Shown: piece after piece, positions 1 through 15,533 of the stretch
Layout: each line of letters opens with the position of its first letter
Numbering within the stretch: the first letter of the stretch is position 1
Assembly (NCBI RefSeq): GCF_036013975.1
Contig: NZ_CP107904.1
Location: 3,845,001-3,909,000, forward strand
Reading direction: 5' to 3'
DNA: 64,000 bases
Origin: Kitasatospora sp. NBC_00458
GTDB taxonomy: Bacteria; Actinomycetota; Actinomycetes; Streptomycetales; Streptomycetaceae
Program-made: the position numbers and the translations under genes
The notes under the pieces: model-generated
What the model was told of the DNA's origin: nothing
Databases searched by the model: none
What the model saw: the letters and a program-made list of their open reading frames with translations, nothing else

Positions 1-16
1 CGGATCCCCGGCCGCG

Positions 17-757
17 TCAGAGGTACCGGGCCACCAGCCGGCCGACCAGGGCCGGCAGCGCGGCGGAGATCGGCTCGCGGATCACCTCGTCCGCGGCCTC
101 GTCGAACGGCGTCGGCTCACCGTTCACCACGATCAGCCGGGCCCCGGTCCGCACCGCGTTGAACGGCAGCGCCGCGGCCGGGAAGACCTGCAGACTGGTA
201 CCGACCGCGATGAACAGCTCGCAGGCCTTGGAGACGGCGTCGGCCTGCTGGAGCACCTGCGGGTCCAGCTCCTCGCCGAACATCACGGTGCGCGGCCGCA
301 GCACCCCGCCGCAGGCCCGGCAGTCCGGGTCCGGCTCGCCCGCCGCCACCCGCTCCAGTGCCTCCGCCATCGGGCCCACCGCCTTGCACCGGACGCACTG
401 CACCTCCCGTGCCGTGCCGTGCAGTTCGAGCACCTTGCGGGCGGTCTGGCCGGCCCGCTGGTGCAGCCCGTCGACGTTCTGGGTGAGCACCCGGACGGGC
501 AGCCCGGACCGTTCGAGGTCGACCAGTGCCCGGTGCCCGGCGTTCGGCTCGGCGGCGAGCGCGCCGGCCTCCGCGCGCATCGTCCAGGCCCGGCGGCGGA
601 CGTCCGGGTCGGCCAGGTACGGGCCGACGGTGACCAGTCGCTGGGCCTCCGGGTCGCGCTGCCAGAGGCCGTTCGGGCCGCGGTAGTCGGGGATGCCGGA
701 GTCGGTCGAGATCCCGGCGCCGGTGAGGACGGCGATCATCGGGCGCTTGGCGTTCAT
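17..757 (-). CDS. NAD-dependent protein deacylase (sirtuin)
   Basis: Sir2-family enzyme that removes acyl groups from lysines using NAD+, giving nicotinamide and O-acyl-ADP-ribose; cytoplasmic. The 246-residue length is normal for a bacterial sirtuin. Visible motifs are the NAD-binding GAGIS (residues 13-17), TQNVDGLH (92-99), the catalytic His in ELHG (about 113), and a zinc site made of two Cys pairs (121/124 and 146/149). The start is an ATG giving MNAKRP; the Shine-Dalgarno sequence is weak. The gene stands alone at the window edge, so its operon partners cannot be judged. Whether it acts as a deacetylase or a desuccinylase cannot be told from the motifs alone. Confidence 0.93.
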   Translation of the reverse strand: MNAKRPMIAVLTGAGISTDSGIPDYRGPNGLWQRDPEAQRLVTVGPYLADPDVRRRAWTMRAEAGALAAEPNAGHRALVDLERSGLPVRVLTQNVDGLHQRAGQTARKVLELHGTAREVQCVRCKAVGPMAEALERVAAGEPDPDCRACGGVLRPRTVMFGEELDPQVLQQADAVSKACELFIAVGTSLQVFPAAALPFNAVRTGARLIVVNGEPTPFDEAADEVIREPISAALPALVGRLVARYL

Positions 758-907
758 GCCCCGGACGGTACGGGGGCGGCCCGCCGGCCCGCCACCGAAA
801 TCCGCGCCGCCGCCCCGGCCGCGGGCCGGACACCACCCCGCCCCGCCCCGCTCACCCCGCCCAGCTCGGACCGCCCAGCTCGGGCCGCCCGGTTCGCGCT
901 GCCCGGC

Positions 908-1519
908 TCAGGCCGCGACCGGCCGGCCGACGCCGCCGACGCCCACCAGCGGCGCCAGCGCCACCAGGTAGCAGACGGCGGCGACCGGGATCAGCGCCAG
1001 GTCCACCGCCGTCAGCACCGTCCCGGTCAGCATCAGCACCGGGCTCCACCAGCACAGCGAGCGCGCCCGCCCCACCGCACCCGCCACCAGCAGCGCCAGC
1101 AGGCCGACGTAGAACAGCAGCGGGCCCACCGAGTACACCGCCGGCACCACCCCGGGGTGGCTCTGGATGCCGTCGAACAGCCGGTGCTGGTCGGCCTTGT
1201 CGACGGCGACGGCCCCCACGTACAGGTCGATGCCGATCTGCACCACCGATGCGGCCAGCCCGGTCAGCGCCACCCCCAGGGCGGTCCGCGCCGCGACCCG
1301 GCCGGCGGCCGTGCGGTTCGGCGCCGGCCGGCGTTCCAGTGCGACCAGCACCGGCACGAACAGCACCAGCCCCGCCAGCATCAGGCTGTGGCCGACCAGC
1401 CAGCCGACTCCGGGGTCGCGCGATCCCTCCAGCAGCCGGATGCCGCCGTACAGCGCCATCAGGGCGGGTCCGCCGACCACGGCGAACGGGGTGATGCGAC
1501 CGTGCTTCGAGGTGTCCAT
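908..1519 (-). CDS. small multi-pass membrane protein, function unknown
   Basis: A 203-residue protein with about six hydrophobic segments and short loops. I do not recognise a named family and see no catalytic motif. The open frame extends further upstream, but I take the ATG at 1519 (MDTSKHG) because GGGAGAG precedes it at good spacing and the upstream extension looks non-coding (Arg/Trp-rich). It lies about 120 bp downstream of the response regulator on the same strand and could be co-transcribed with it, though a short hairpin lies between them. The C-terminus is a hydrophobic Val/Gly/Ala stretch. Confidence 0.7.
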   Translation of the reverse strand: MDTSKHGRITPFAVVGGPALMALYGGIRLLEGSRDPGVGWLVGHSLMLAGLVLFVPVLVALERRPAPNRTAAGRVAARTALGVALTGLAASVVQIGIDLYVGAVAVDKADQHRLFDGIQSHPGVVPAVYSVGPLLFYVGLLALLVAGAVGRARSLCWWSPVLMLTGTVLTAVDLALIPVAAVCYLVALAPLVGVGGVGRPVAA

Positions 1520-1615
1520 GAGTGCTCTCCCGAGGATCGGGCCGGTTGCTCCGGCACCCCGGATCCTGTCCGCGGCCCCCCTCGTCGCGGATCGCCCGTA
1601 CCGGCGAAAGCCGCC

Positions 1616-1635
1616 GCTCCCCCGCACGGGGGAGC
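1616..1635 (-). terminator. short hairpin after the response regulator gene
   Basis: A 7-bp perfect GC stem (CTCCCCC/GGGGGAG) with a 4-base loop starts a few bases past the stop of the LuxR-type regulator. No clear T-run follows on the minus strand, so it may only slow transcription or protect the mRNA end. Confidence 0.4.
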
Positions 1636-1637
1636 CG

Positions 1638-2318
1638 TCAGTCCTCGCCCGCCACCACCGCGCCGGCCTCGTACGCGAACACCACCGCGTGCACCCGGTC
1701 GCGCAGTCCCAGCTTGGCCAGCACATTGCTGACGTGGGTCTTCACCGTGTGCTCGCTCACCACCAGTTCGGCGGCGATCTCCGCGTTGGAGAGCCCCCGG
1801 GCCAGCAGCCTCAGCGTCTCCCGCTCGCGCGCCGTCAGCTGCTCCAGCAGCCGGGACGGCGGCCGCACCGCCCGCTCGACGCCGCCCGGCCGCCGGGCGG
1901 CGAACTCACCGATCAGCCGGCGGGTCACCGAGGGCGCCAGCAGCGCCTCCCCGGAGGCCACCATCCGCACGCCGTGCGCCAGGTCGTCCCGGCGGACGTC
2001 CTTCAGCAGGAACCCGCTGGCTCCCGCGTACAGCGCGTCGAAGACGTAGTCGTCGGCGTCGAAGGTGGTCAGCATGATCACCCTGGTGCCGGGGTACTCC
2101 GCGCAGACCCGGCGGGCGGCCTCCAGCCCGTCCATCACCGGCATCCGGACGTCCAGCAGCAGCACGTCCGGGGCGTGCACCCGGACCGCCTCGATCGCCT
2201 CGGCACCGTCCGCCGCCTCGGCGACCACCTCGATGTCCGGCTGCGCGTCCAGGATCATCCCGAACCCGGCCCGCACCAGCTCCTGGTCGTCCGCGACGAC
2301 CACCCGGATCGGCTTCAT
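1638..2318 (-). CDS. NarL/LuxR-type response regulator
   Basis: A 226-residue two-component response regulator. The receiver domain occupies about residues 4-120, with the acidic pair DD (10-11), the phosphoacceptor Asp56 in LLLDVRMP, and the conserved Lys in FLLKDV. A LuxR-type helix-turn-helix (LTARERE...SEHTVKTHVSNVLAKL) fills about residues 155-215. Its ATG overlaps the stop codon of the upstream histidine kinase gene (ATGA), so the two are translationally coupled and are very likely a cognate pair. The neighbouring DUF4097-like lipoprotein suggests a cell-envelope signal, as in LiaRS-type systems; that is inference. Confidence 0.92.
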   Translation of the reverse strand: MKPIRVVVADDQELVRAGFGMILDAQPDIEVVAEAADGAEAIEAVRVHAPDVLLLDVRMPVMDGLEAARRVCAEYPGTRVIMLTTFDADDYVFDALYAGASGFLLKDVRRDDLAHGVRMVASGEALLAPSVTRRLIGEFAARRPGGVERAVRPPSRLLEQLTARERETLRLLARGLSNAEIAAELVVSEHTVKTHVSNVLAKLGLRDRVHAVVFAYEAGAVVAGED

Positions 2319-3574
2319 CCGCCCACTCCGCCCTCTCCACCCGCTGCGCCCACCAGGCCGGACGCCCCCAGCGGCAGCCGGGCGCTCACCAGGAAACCCC
2401 TGCCCTCCGGCCCGGGACCGGCCTCGGCACGGCCGCCGCAGGCCGCCGCCCGCTCCCGGATGCCGACCAGCCCGCGCCCCCCGGACCAGCCGTCCCCGAC
2501 CCGCCCGGACCGGTCACCCCGGCCACCCGGCCCGGCCTGTCCGCCTCGGCCGCCCCGCCCACCCGGCACCGGCACCCCGCGCCCGTCGTCCGAGACCACC
2601 ACCGCCAGCTCCTCCCCCTCCCGGACCACCCGCACCAGGATCCGCGAGGCACCCGCGTGCTTGACCGTGTTGGTCAGCGCCTCCTGCACGATCCGGTACC
2701 CGGCCGCCTCGACGTCCGCCGGCAGCTGCCCGTCGACCCCGTCGAGTTCGAGGTCGACCGTGAGCCCGGCCCCGCGCACCCGCTCGGCCAGTGCGGGCAG
2801 TTCGGCCAGCCGCGGCTGCGGCGCCAGCTCCGGCACCGCCCCCTCCTCCTTCAGCACGCCGAGCACCCGCCGCAGCTGCACCATGGCGTCGCGCCCGGAG
2901 TCGGAGATGGTGTCGAAGGCCCTGATCGCCCGGTCCGGGTCGGAACGCACCACCAGCGGCCCCGCCTCCGCCTGGATCACCATCAGCGAGACGGCGTGCG
3001 CCAGGATGTCGTGCATCTCCCGGGCGATCCTGGCCCGTTCCTCGGCCACCGCCCGCGCCGCGTCACTGGCCGCCCGCCGGCCGGCCTCCCGGGCCCGCTC
3101 CGACTCCACCTGCGCCAGCCGCCGCAGCTCCCGCACCAGCGAGCCGAACACGAACGCGCCGACCGTGGTCAGCAGCGAGAACAGCATGCCGTTCGGCGAC
3201 CGCGTCCCCACCACGTTGGCCGCCACCACCACCGCCAGCACGCCCCAGCGCTGCCGCTCCCCGGCCCGGTCGGCCACCGTGTAGAGGGTGATCACCGCGT
3301 ACAGCGGCAGCTGCGGCATCACCGGGTGCGCGACCACCGACAGCGCCGCCGACACCCCGCCGCTGAGCGCCATGACCGTGACCGGCGCCCGCCGCCGCCA
3401 CGGCAGCGGCAGTGCCGTCCCGAGGGCCAGCGCGTAGACCCACCAGGACCAGGCCGTGTCGTCGTGGTGGACCGACCAGAGCGAGACCGCGGCCGACCCC
3501 GCCGCCAGCAGGCCGTCCACCGCGTACGGGTTGACCCCGCCCAGCCCCGCCCACCGGCGCACCGCCCGACCCAC
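2315..3574 (-). CDS. NarL-family sensor histidine kinase
   Basis: About 419 residues: several N-terminal membrane helices (roughly residues 20-145), a HisKA_3 dimerisation domain with phosphoacceptor His in REMHDILAH (about residue 188), and a C-terminal HATPase_c domain (NTVKHAG N-box, DDGRGVP G-box). It should autophosphorylate and pass the phosphate to the response regulator whose ATG overlaps this stop. The frame is open further upstream, but that would run into the adjacent lipoprotein gene. I prefer the GTG at 3574 because a GGGGGAGGAG ribosome-binding site precedes it. A Gly/Arg-rich linker near residues 340-380 separates the ATPase motifs, which is unusual but common in high-GC genomes. 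Confidence 0.88.
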   Translation of the reverse strand: MGRAVRRWAGLGGVNPYAVDGLLAAGSAAVSLWSVHHDDTAWSWWVYALALGTALPLPWRRRAPVTVMALSGGVSAALSVVAHPVMPQLPLYAVITLYTVADRAGERQRWGVLAVVVAANVVGTRSPNGMLFSLLTTVGAFVFGSLVRELRRLAQVESERAREAGRRAASDAARAVAEERARIAREMHDILAHAVSLMVIQAEAGPLVVRSDPDRAIRAFDTISDSGRDAMVQLRRVLGVLKEEGAVPELAPQPRLAELPALAERVRGAGLTVDLELDGVDGQLPADVEAAGYRIVQEALTNTVKHAGASRILVRVVREGEELAVVVSDDGRGVPVPGGRGGRGGQAGPGGRGDRSGRVGDGWSGGRGLVGIRERAAACGGRAEAGPGPEGRGFLVSARLPLGASGLVGAAGGEGGVGG

Positions 3575-3677
3575 CCCGGCTCCTCCCCCGTACGCGGGGA
3601 GGACTCCCCCGCGGAGAAGATCATGCCCGACCGGCAGCACCGTGGGCACGCCCCGGCCGGGATCCCCCACCGCGCGG

Positions 3678-4352
3678 TCAGACACCGGTGACCGCCACAC
3701 CCCCGGTGTCGGTCCGCGCCGTGATGGTGCGCGCCGCACCCGCCTGCCGGGGCACCCCCACCTCGACGTCGCCCGCCCCCGCCACGGCGTCCACCGCGTA
3801 CGGCTCCCCGTCCGGCACCCGCACCCGGACCCCGCCGGTGACCGCCCGGGCCTCCACCCTGGTCGGGCTGGCCGCGAACGCCACCTCGATGCCGCCGGTG
3901 TCGGCGCTCACCCGCACCACCGGGGAGGTCAGCGCGGTCCCCTCCACGCCGCCGGTGCCGACCTCGGCCTGCACCTCGCCGGCCAGCCCGTGCAGCCGGA
4001 TCCCACCGGTCTCGCTGCTCAGCCGCACCACCGTCCCCGCCGGCACGGTCACCTGGTAGCCCACCCCGCAGTCCGAGCAGTCGTACGCGAGCCTGAGCGT
4101 GCCGTCCCGCACCTCGTGCCGGGTGTCCGGCGCGTCCCCCCGGTAGCTCTGCCGCTCGACCACCCGCACCGCGTCCCCCGCACGGACCTCGATCCCCCCG
4201 GTCCGCCCCTCGATCACCAGCGCCCGCACCGGCTCGGCGACCCCGTAGGAGACCGTCCGCTCCTCGCTGCCGTCGTCCTGGTAGCACCCCGCCGACCCCA
4301 GCAGCACCGCCCCCGTGATCGCCACGGCCCCCAGCGCCCGCTTCACACCCAT
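3678..4352 (-). CDS. DUF4097-like beta-helix lipoprotein
   Basis: A 224-residue exported lipoprotein. The ATG at 4352 begins a signal peptide (MGVKRALGAVAITGAVLLG) ending in the lipobox SAGC, so the mature protein is anchored at the outer face of the membrane. The body is built of short beta repeats with recurring GGI/GGV turns (ETGGIRL, GTGGVEG, DTGGIEV, VTGGVRV), the pattern of the DUF4097/putative adhesin beta-helix family. It ends about 100 bp before the histidine kinase start on the same strand. In Firmicutes, DUF4097 proteins accompany LiaRS-type envelope-stress systems, so a sensing or envelope role is plausible. The frame runs upstream through a tRNA gene; that part is not protein. 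Confidence 0.82.
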   Translation of the reverse strand: MGVKRALGAVAITGAVLLGSAGCYQDDGSEERTVSYGVAEPVRALVIEGRTGGIEVRAGDAVRVVERQSYRGDAPDTRHEVRDGTLRLAYDCSDCGVGYQVTVPAGTVVRLSSETGGIRLHGLAGEVQAEVGTGGVEGTALTSPVVRVSADTGGIEVAFAASPTRVEARAVTGGVRVRVPDGEPYAVDAVAGAGDVEVGVPRQAGAARTITARTDTGGVAVTGV

Positions 4353-4487
4353 CTCCGGCTCCCTCGCGTCCCCGTCCGTTCTCGGACGCCCCGAGCCTCC
4401 CCCGCGGCCCCGCGCCGCCGCCTCCCCCGCCCGACCGGTTTCCCGCCCTCCCCCGCGGGAGGGAGACCGCCCGGACGCGGAAACACC

Positions 4488-4522
4488 GAAGGGCCCGGAG
4501 GCTTGATGCCTCCGGGCCCTTC
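4488..4522 (-). terminator. rho-independent terminator of tRNA-fMet copy 1
   Basis: Perfect 15-bp stem (4488-4502 with 4508-4522) and a 5-base loop, followed on the minus strand by GGTGTTTCC. It begins 7 bp past the tRNA 3' end. Confidence 0.85.
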
Positions 4523-4528
4523 GTTTCG

Positions 4529-4602
4529 TAGCGGGGACAGGATTTGAACCTGCGACCTCTGGGTTATGAGCCCAGCGAGCTACCGAGCTGCTCCACCCCG
4601 CG
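4529..4602 (-). tRNA. initiator tRNA-fMet (CAT), copy 1
   Basis: 74-nt cloverleaf with anticodon CAT (complement of 4566-4568). It is the initiator form: position 1 is C opposite a non-pairing U72, and the anticodon stem has the diagnostic GGG/CCC pairs next to the loop. The CCA end is not encoded. It has its own terminator. Confidence 0.96.
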
Positions 4603-4614
4603 TCGGTAAACACG

Positions 4615-4620
4615 AGCCTA
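4615..4620 (-). promoter_or_regulatory. -10 element of tRNA-fMet copy 1
   Basis: TAGGCT on the minus strand, 12 bp upstream of the tRNA, with a TAGGGT -35-like element 17 bp further up. The same element is kept in copy 2 (4809-4814, preceded by TAGGTT), which supports function. Confidence 0.55.
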
Positions 4621-4681
4621 CGCGACTTCGTCCAGGAACCCTAATCGGCTTCCCACCGGCCCCCGGAGAGGGGGAAACACC

Positions 4682-4716
4682 GAAGGGCCCGGAGGCTTGA
4701 TGCCTCCGGGCCCTTC
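4682..4716 (-). terminator. rho-independent terminator of tRNA-fMet copy 2
   Basis: Identical 15-bp stem and 5-base loop to the copy 1 terminator, followed by GGTGTTTCC on the minus strand. It should stop transcription of the upstream copy before the next unit. Confidence 0.85.
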
Positions 4717-4722
4717 GCTTTG

Positions 4723-4796
4723 TAGCGGGGACAGGATTTGAACCTGCGACCTCTGGGTTATGAGCCCAGCGAGCTACCGAGCTGCTCCACCCCGCG
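4723..4796 (-). tRNA. initiator tRNA-fMet (CAT), copy 2
   Basis: Same 74-nt sequence as copy 1, 194 bp away, with C1 opposite U72 and the three G-C pairs of the initiator anticodon stem. The CCA end is not encoded. It lies between the rpoC terminator and copy 1. Confidence 0.96.
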
Positions 4797-4885
4797 TCGG
4801 TAAACACGAGCCTACGCGACTTCGCCCGGGAAACCTAACCGGTTTCCCACCGGCCCCGGAATTCCCCCGCCGGCCCCCGGAAACG

Positions 4886-4925
4886 CCGCAGGGCGGCCAC
4901 CCCCTGAGGGGTGACCGCCCTGCGG
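4886..4925 (-). terminator. rpoC terminator
   Basis: A 17-bp stem with one mismatch (4887-4903 with 4908-4924) and a 4-base loop, followed by CGTTTCC on the minus strand. It lies just beyond the rpoC stop codon and ends the rpoBC transcript. Confidence 0.8.
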
Positions 4926-4937
4926 TACGAGCCTGAC

Positions 4938-8828
<3,891 letters not shown>

Positions 8829-8926
8829 TGGTCGTCAAGCCCTCTTTCGTAAGTCGAGAGTCGTTCATGTGGTCTGAGGGGGGCCTGGGGGCGGGCCGAC
8901 CCGGTAGCGGGTCGGCCCGGCCTCCG

Positions 8927-12403
<3,477 letters not shown>

Positions 12404-13058
12404 GAGGGGGGTCCTTCCGAGGGCTCGGAGCTCACTACGCGCGTACCAGCCGGGCCTGCTTGGGCTTGGTCCCGCCTCCCTCGCCACTGGCCTCCGCCGG
12501 GAGTGAAACCCCAGGTCAGAGCCGCTTTGCGGAGGCGATGCCAGACCCCTTCAGGGCAACGCAAACTCCGGGCGACGAGTCACGGAGCAGCTAACAGGCA
12601 GCGCAAAGGGACAGTGTAGCCAATGGCGACACTGCTGTCCAGCTCTGATTCGGAGACCGAATCGGAGACTCCTCCCGGTAGCCGTCGGACGCGAACGCCC
12701 GACGGGTACTGCATCGGCCCGGACTCGCCGGGCCCACGACTCACGTGGAGTCACTTCCCGCCGGAGCCACTGGTTATGCATCCAGCGGCGGACCAACCGG
12801 GGCGGACTCGCGCCTTGAGAATCGCGCGCCCCGCCTGGTTCGTCAAGGGCCCGCCTCCGGCTGCGGACCTCGACCCGTTCATCGGCCCCGGCAGCCCCGG
12901 CGTTACAGAAGCCGTGGTGGGAGCCACAGGCGATGACAGCGATCACCATACCCGCCCGCACCGACAGTGCCGAGTGGACGTTCGGCCACTCCGGTGTACG
13001 GTCCGGCGGCCGGGCCTCCCGCGGGCCTGCGGGCGCACCCGGGGCCGGGAACGCGAAA
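12404..13058. other. rplL-rpoB intergenic region with long rpoB leader
   Basis: About 650 bp between the rplL terminator and rpoB with no convincing gene. It holds the rpoB promoter (12613-12641), a 5' leader of about 200 nt, and a GC hairpin near 12715-12740. Short open frames here have atypical composition and no ribosome-binding site. In relatives the rpoBC unit is separately promoted from here, which fits. Confidence 0.7.
12613..12641 (-). promoter_or_regulatory. rpoB housekeeping promoter
   Basis: Minus-strand -35 TGGACA (12636-12641) and -10 TACACT (12613-12618), separated by exactly 17 bp. This is close to the HrdB/sigma-70 consensus. The predicted start near 12606 gives a 5' leader of about 200 nt before the rpoB TTG. 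Confidence 0.78.
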
Positions 13059-13098
13059 AGGCCGGGCCGACCACCCGCAAGGGTGATCGGCCCGGCCT
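13059..13098 (-). terminator. rplJL terminator
   Basis: An 18-bp GC stem (one G-T pair) with loop TTGC, followed by CTTTTCGCG on the minus strand. It lies 26 bp past rplL and separates rplJL from rpoBC. Confidence 0.88.
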
Positions 13099-13124
13099 CC
13101 TGCCCCCTCAGAGGGGGCGGGGAG

Positions 13125-13508
13125 TCACTTGACGGTGACCTTGGCGCCGGCACCCTCAAGGGCGGCCTTGGCCTTCTCGGCAACGTCCTTGGCAACCTTC
13201 TCCAGGACCTTGGCACCAGCGGTGTCAACGAGGTCCTTGGCCTCCTTCAGGCCGAGGGAGGTCAGGGTGCGCACCTCCTTGATGACCTGGATCTTCTTGT
13301 CGCCGGCACCCTCAAGGATGACGTCGAACTCGTCCTGCTCCTCGACGGCCTCAGCGGTGGCGGTCGGACCGGCGATGCCGGCGACGGCGACCGGAGCGGC
13401 AGCGGTGACGTCGAACTTCTCCTCGAAGGCCTTCACGAAGGCAGCGAGCTCGATGAGGGTGAGCTCCTCGAACTGCGCGAGCAGCTCGTCCTGGGTCAGC
13501 TTCGCCAT
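13125..13508 (-). CDS. rplL: 50S ribosomal protein L7/L12
   Basis: The flexible ribosomal stalk protein that recruits translation GTPases; 127 residues, normal for actinobacteria. The N-terminal dimerisation helix region ([20 protein letters not shown]) is followed by an Ala/Val-rich hinge near residues 38-55. The globular C-terminal domain carries the factor-binding segment [23 protein letters not shown] start with GGAAGGA upstream. It sits 88 bp downstream of rplJ in the usual L10-L12 pair and is followed by a terminator. Confidence 0.98.
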   Translation of the reverse strand: MAKLTQDELLAQFEELTLIELAAFVKAFEEKFDVTAAAPVAVAGIAGPTATAEAVEEQDEFDVILEGAGDKKIQVIKEVRTLTSLGLKEAKDLVDTAGAKVLEKVAKDVAEKAKAALEGAGAKVTVK

Positions 13509-13596
13509 GATGGCGTCCTTCCACTAAATCGGCAGGTGGTGCCGGATGTACGGGTTGGGCGGGCACGGGCCCGCAGCGAGGCGTGAGCCTGCCGAA

Positions 13597-14160
13597 CTAC
13601 TCGGCGGCCTCGTCCTCGGCGGCGGGAGCCGGCGTACCGGCACCGCCCTGCTCGACCTTGTCGCGCAGCGCGTCCACAGTGCGGACGAGCTTCGACGGCA
13701 GGGCCTGGAAGAGCGCGGCAGCCTGGGACTGCTTGGCCTTCAGGGCACCCGCCAGCTTGGCGAGCAGCACCTCGCGGGACTCAAGGTCCGCGAGCTTCTT
13801 GATCTCGTCGGCGGTCAGCGCCTTACCGTCAAGGACACCGCCCTTGATGACGAGAGCGGGGTTCTCCTTGGCGAAGTCACGCAGAGCCTTCGCCGACTCC
13901 ACCGGGTCACCGGTGACGAAGGCGACAGCCGTCGGACCGGCGAACAGGTCGTCGAGCTCAGTGATCCCGACCTCGTTGGCCGCGATCTTGGTCAGCGTGT
14001 TCTTCACCACGGCGTACTGGGCGTTCTCACCCAGCGAGCGACGCAGGGTCTTGACCTGCTTCACCGTGAGACCGCGGTACTCGGTCAGCACCGCCGCGTT
14101 CGAGCCACGGAAAAGCTCCGTGATCTCGGCGACGGCAGCAGCCTTGTCGGGCCTAGCCAT
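13597..14160 (-). CDS. rplJ: 50S ribosomal protein L10
   Basis: Stalk base protein that binds 23S rRNA and carries the L7/L12 dimers through its C-terminal helix; 187 residues. It starts [15 protein letters not shown] at the ATG at 14160, preceded by GGAAGGAGG. The body matches the family ([25 protein letters not shown]), and an acidic Ala/Pro-rich tail ends the protein. In bacteria the L10-L12 complex represses its own mRNA; the structured leader upstream is consistent with that. The open frame continues upstream but crosses the leader and is not protein. Confidence 0.98.
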   Translation of the reverse strand: MARPDKAAAVAEITELFRGSNAAVLTEYRGLTVKQVKTLRRSLGENAQYAVVKNTLTKIAANEVGITELDDLFAGPTAVAFVTGDPVESAKALRDFAKENPALVIKGGVLDGKALTADEIKKLADLESREVLLAKLAGALKAKQSQAAALFQALPSKLVRTVDALRDKVEQGGAGTPAPAAEDEAAE

Positions 14161-14449
14161 AGGCTTACGCCTCCTTCCGTGATGTCGAAGTCCGGCCGAC
14201 CGCGAAAGTCGACCATTCGGCCGTGGACCACTGGACGGAAGGAACCCTGCGGAAAATGCAGATGAGCCCCGGTGCGCAGGCGCACGGGGCTCAGTTCGAC
14301 CTCGACGGACGCGGGCACGAGGCACGCGGACCCGGAAGTCCAAGCTCCAAACAATCCTGCGCGGGCCGCCTGCGCGTGAAGCGCAGGTCCTTCGGTCACG
14401 CACCCCCTTGCGGGAGTACGGCGACAACCAGCGGTCTTTGGCTTCCGAC
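14161..14449 (-). ncRNA. L10-leader-type 5' region of rplJ
   Basis: About 290 nt of untranslated leader between the proposed promoter and rplJ. On the minus strand it contains a CCTGCGCTTCACGCGCAGG stem-loop near 14365-14385 and, nearer the gene, a stable GAGCCCC-type hairpin followed by a T-rich stretch. Position and layout match the ribosomal L10 leader (Rfam RF00557 type), where L10-L12 binds to autoregulate. The call rests on context and hairpins; a covariance search would settle it. Confidence 0.55.
14264..14292 (-). terminator. attenuator-like hairpin in the rplJ leader
   Basis: Stem GAGCCCCGTGCGC paired with GCACCGGGGCTC (one bulge), then ATCTGCATTTT on the minus strand, about 100 nt ahead of the rplJ start. 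This looks like an intrinsic attenuator within the leader. Confidence 0.55.
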
Positions 14450-14479
14450 ACAGTAGCCGGACGCCGCCGTCAGGGGCAA
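14450..14479 (-). promoter_or_regulatory. candidate rplJL promoter
   Basis: Minus-strand -35 TTGCCC (14474-14479) and -10 TACTGT (14450-14455), separated by 18 bp. It lies between the upstream lipoprotein gene and the L10 leader. Confidence 0.5.
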
Positions 14480-14542
14480 ATCGCCCACCTGCCCGAAGCC
14501 CCGCGCGGGCGCGGCCCCCGCCGGGCGGGCCCGCCCGGGGTC

Positions 14543-15415
14543 TCAGCGGGCCAGCGGCGAGGTGCTCCGGGTGCCCGTGTCCAGGGTGTCCGCCTCGGCC
14601 GGCGCCTGCACCGAGAGCGCCCCGCCCTGGTCGGTGTAGAGCACCGAGTCGTCCACCCGGCCGCTGTCGCCCGTCCCGGTCCGCTGCAGCCGGACCAGCT
14701 GGTCCTTGTCGTTCAGCCAGAGGTCCAGGGTGAGCGAGGCCGAGCCGCCGGGCGCGAGCGCGGCCTGCAGGCCGTCCCGGCGGGCCTGGCCGAGCTGGGT
14801 CTGGGCCGCCGCGTAGCGCGCCGCGTCGGTGACGGCCCGGTAGTGCTCGACCGTGCCGTCCTCGAACTTCTCCTCGCCGACGTACTGCGCGGTGACCCCG
14901 TCGGCGGTCGCGGCGGCCAGTGCCACCACCGGGTTGAGCAGGTCGATCAGTCCCGCGTACGGGATCTCCCGGTGCCCGTCCGGGCCGGGGGCCCCGGCGA
15001 ACCGCTCCCAGTGCCGGCCGCCCAGCCGGGCCGCGGTGGCGGCGTCCCCGCCCTGGTAGGCGACGGTGTCCACGACGATCAGCTGCTCGGCCTCGGCCGG
15101 GGTGGACCGCTTGACCTGGAGCGCCGTCTTCGGCTGCCAGAACAGCGGGCCCGAGCCGGCGTCGGCCCCCAGCCGGTAGCTCACCTTGGCCCGGCGGGCG
15201 GTCTGCATGGCCAGTTGCGCGGAGAGCAGCACCCCGTGCGGCGAGCGGTCGGTCGGCTTGGCCGGCCAGGTCGGCGAGGCGCTGCTCGGGGTCGGCGTCG
15301 CGGCGCCGGAGGCGGTCGGCTTCGGCTCCGGGCCGTCGGACGCCGAGCACCCGGTCAGGCCGCCCGCCAGCACCGCGACGGCCACCACCGCCGCCAGCCG
15401 CTGCCGCACCGCCAT
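14543..15415 (-). CDS. secreted lipoprotein, LppX/LprG-like
   Basis: A 290-residue exported lipoprotein. The signal peptide (MAVRQRLAAVVAVAVLAGG) ends in the lipobox LTGC, followed by a Ser/Thr/Pro-rich tether (residues about 25-55). The body (SAQLAMQTARRAKVSYRLG onwards) has alternating hydrophobic beta strands resembling LolA/LppX-type lipid-binding barrels. ATG start with GGGGAGG upstream. A second, distantly similar lipoprotein lies just upstream; both share PHGVLLSA/PREVLLSA near the start of the mature domain, so they look like an old duplication. Paired lipoproteins at this spot are known in Streptomyces, but their role is not established. Confidence 0.8.
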   Translation of the reverse strand: MAVRQRLAAVVAVAVLAGGLTGCSASDGPEPKPTASGAATPTPSSASPTWPAKPTDRSPHGVLLSAQLAMQTARRAKVSYRLGADAGSGPLFWQPKTALQVKRSTPAEAEQLIVVDTVAYQGGDAATAARLGGRHWERFAGAPGPDGHREIPYAGLIDLLNPVVALAAATADGVTAQYVGEEKFEDGTVEHYRAVTDAARYAAAQTQLGQARRDGLQAALAPGGSASLTLDLWLNDKDQLVRLQRTGTGDSGRVDDSVLYTDQGGALSVQAPAEADTLDTGTRSTSPLAR

Positions 15416-15533
15416 CCCCGCCTCCCCTTCGCACCGGTTCCCGCCGGACGACCCCGTTCACCGGGCCGCCCGCACCCCGCCACCTTGCCACCCGGCACCG
15501 GCGCGTCCGGCGGCGCCCCCCTGCGGCGCGGCG

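Larger units (their letters stand above)
4480..4824 (-). repeat. tandem duplication of an initiator tRNA unit
   Basis: Two nearly identical copies of one transcription unit lie head to tail, offset by exactly 194 bp. Each copy contains the terminator hairpin, the tRNA-fMet gene and the upstream promoter stretch with the -10-like TAGGCT. The spacer between the copies has diverged slightly, while the tRNA bodies and hairpins are identical. Confidence 0.9.

Noticed and set aside
12623..13132. Plus-strand open frame in the rplL-rpoB gap
   Set aside because: It has no ribosome-binding site and an atypical composition, and it crosses the rpoB promoter and the rplL terminator.
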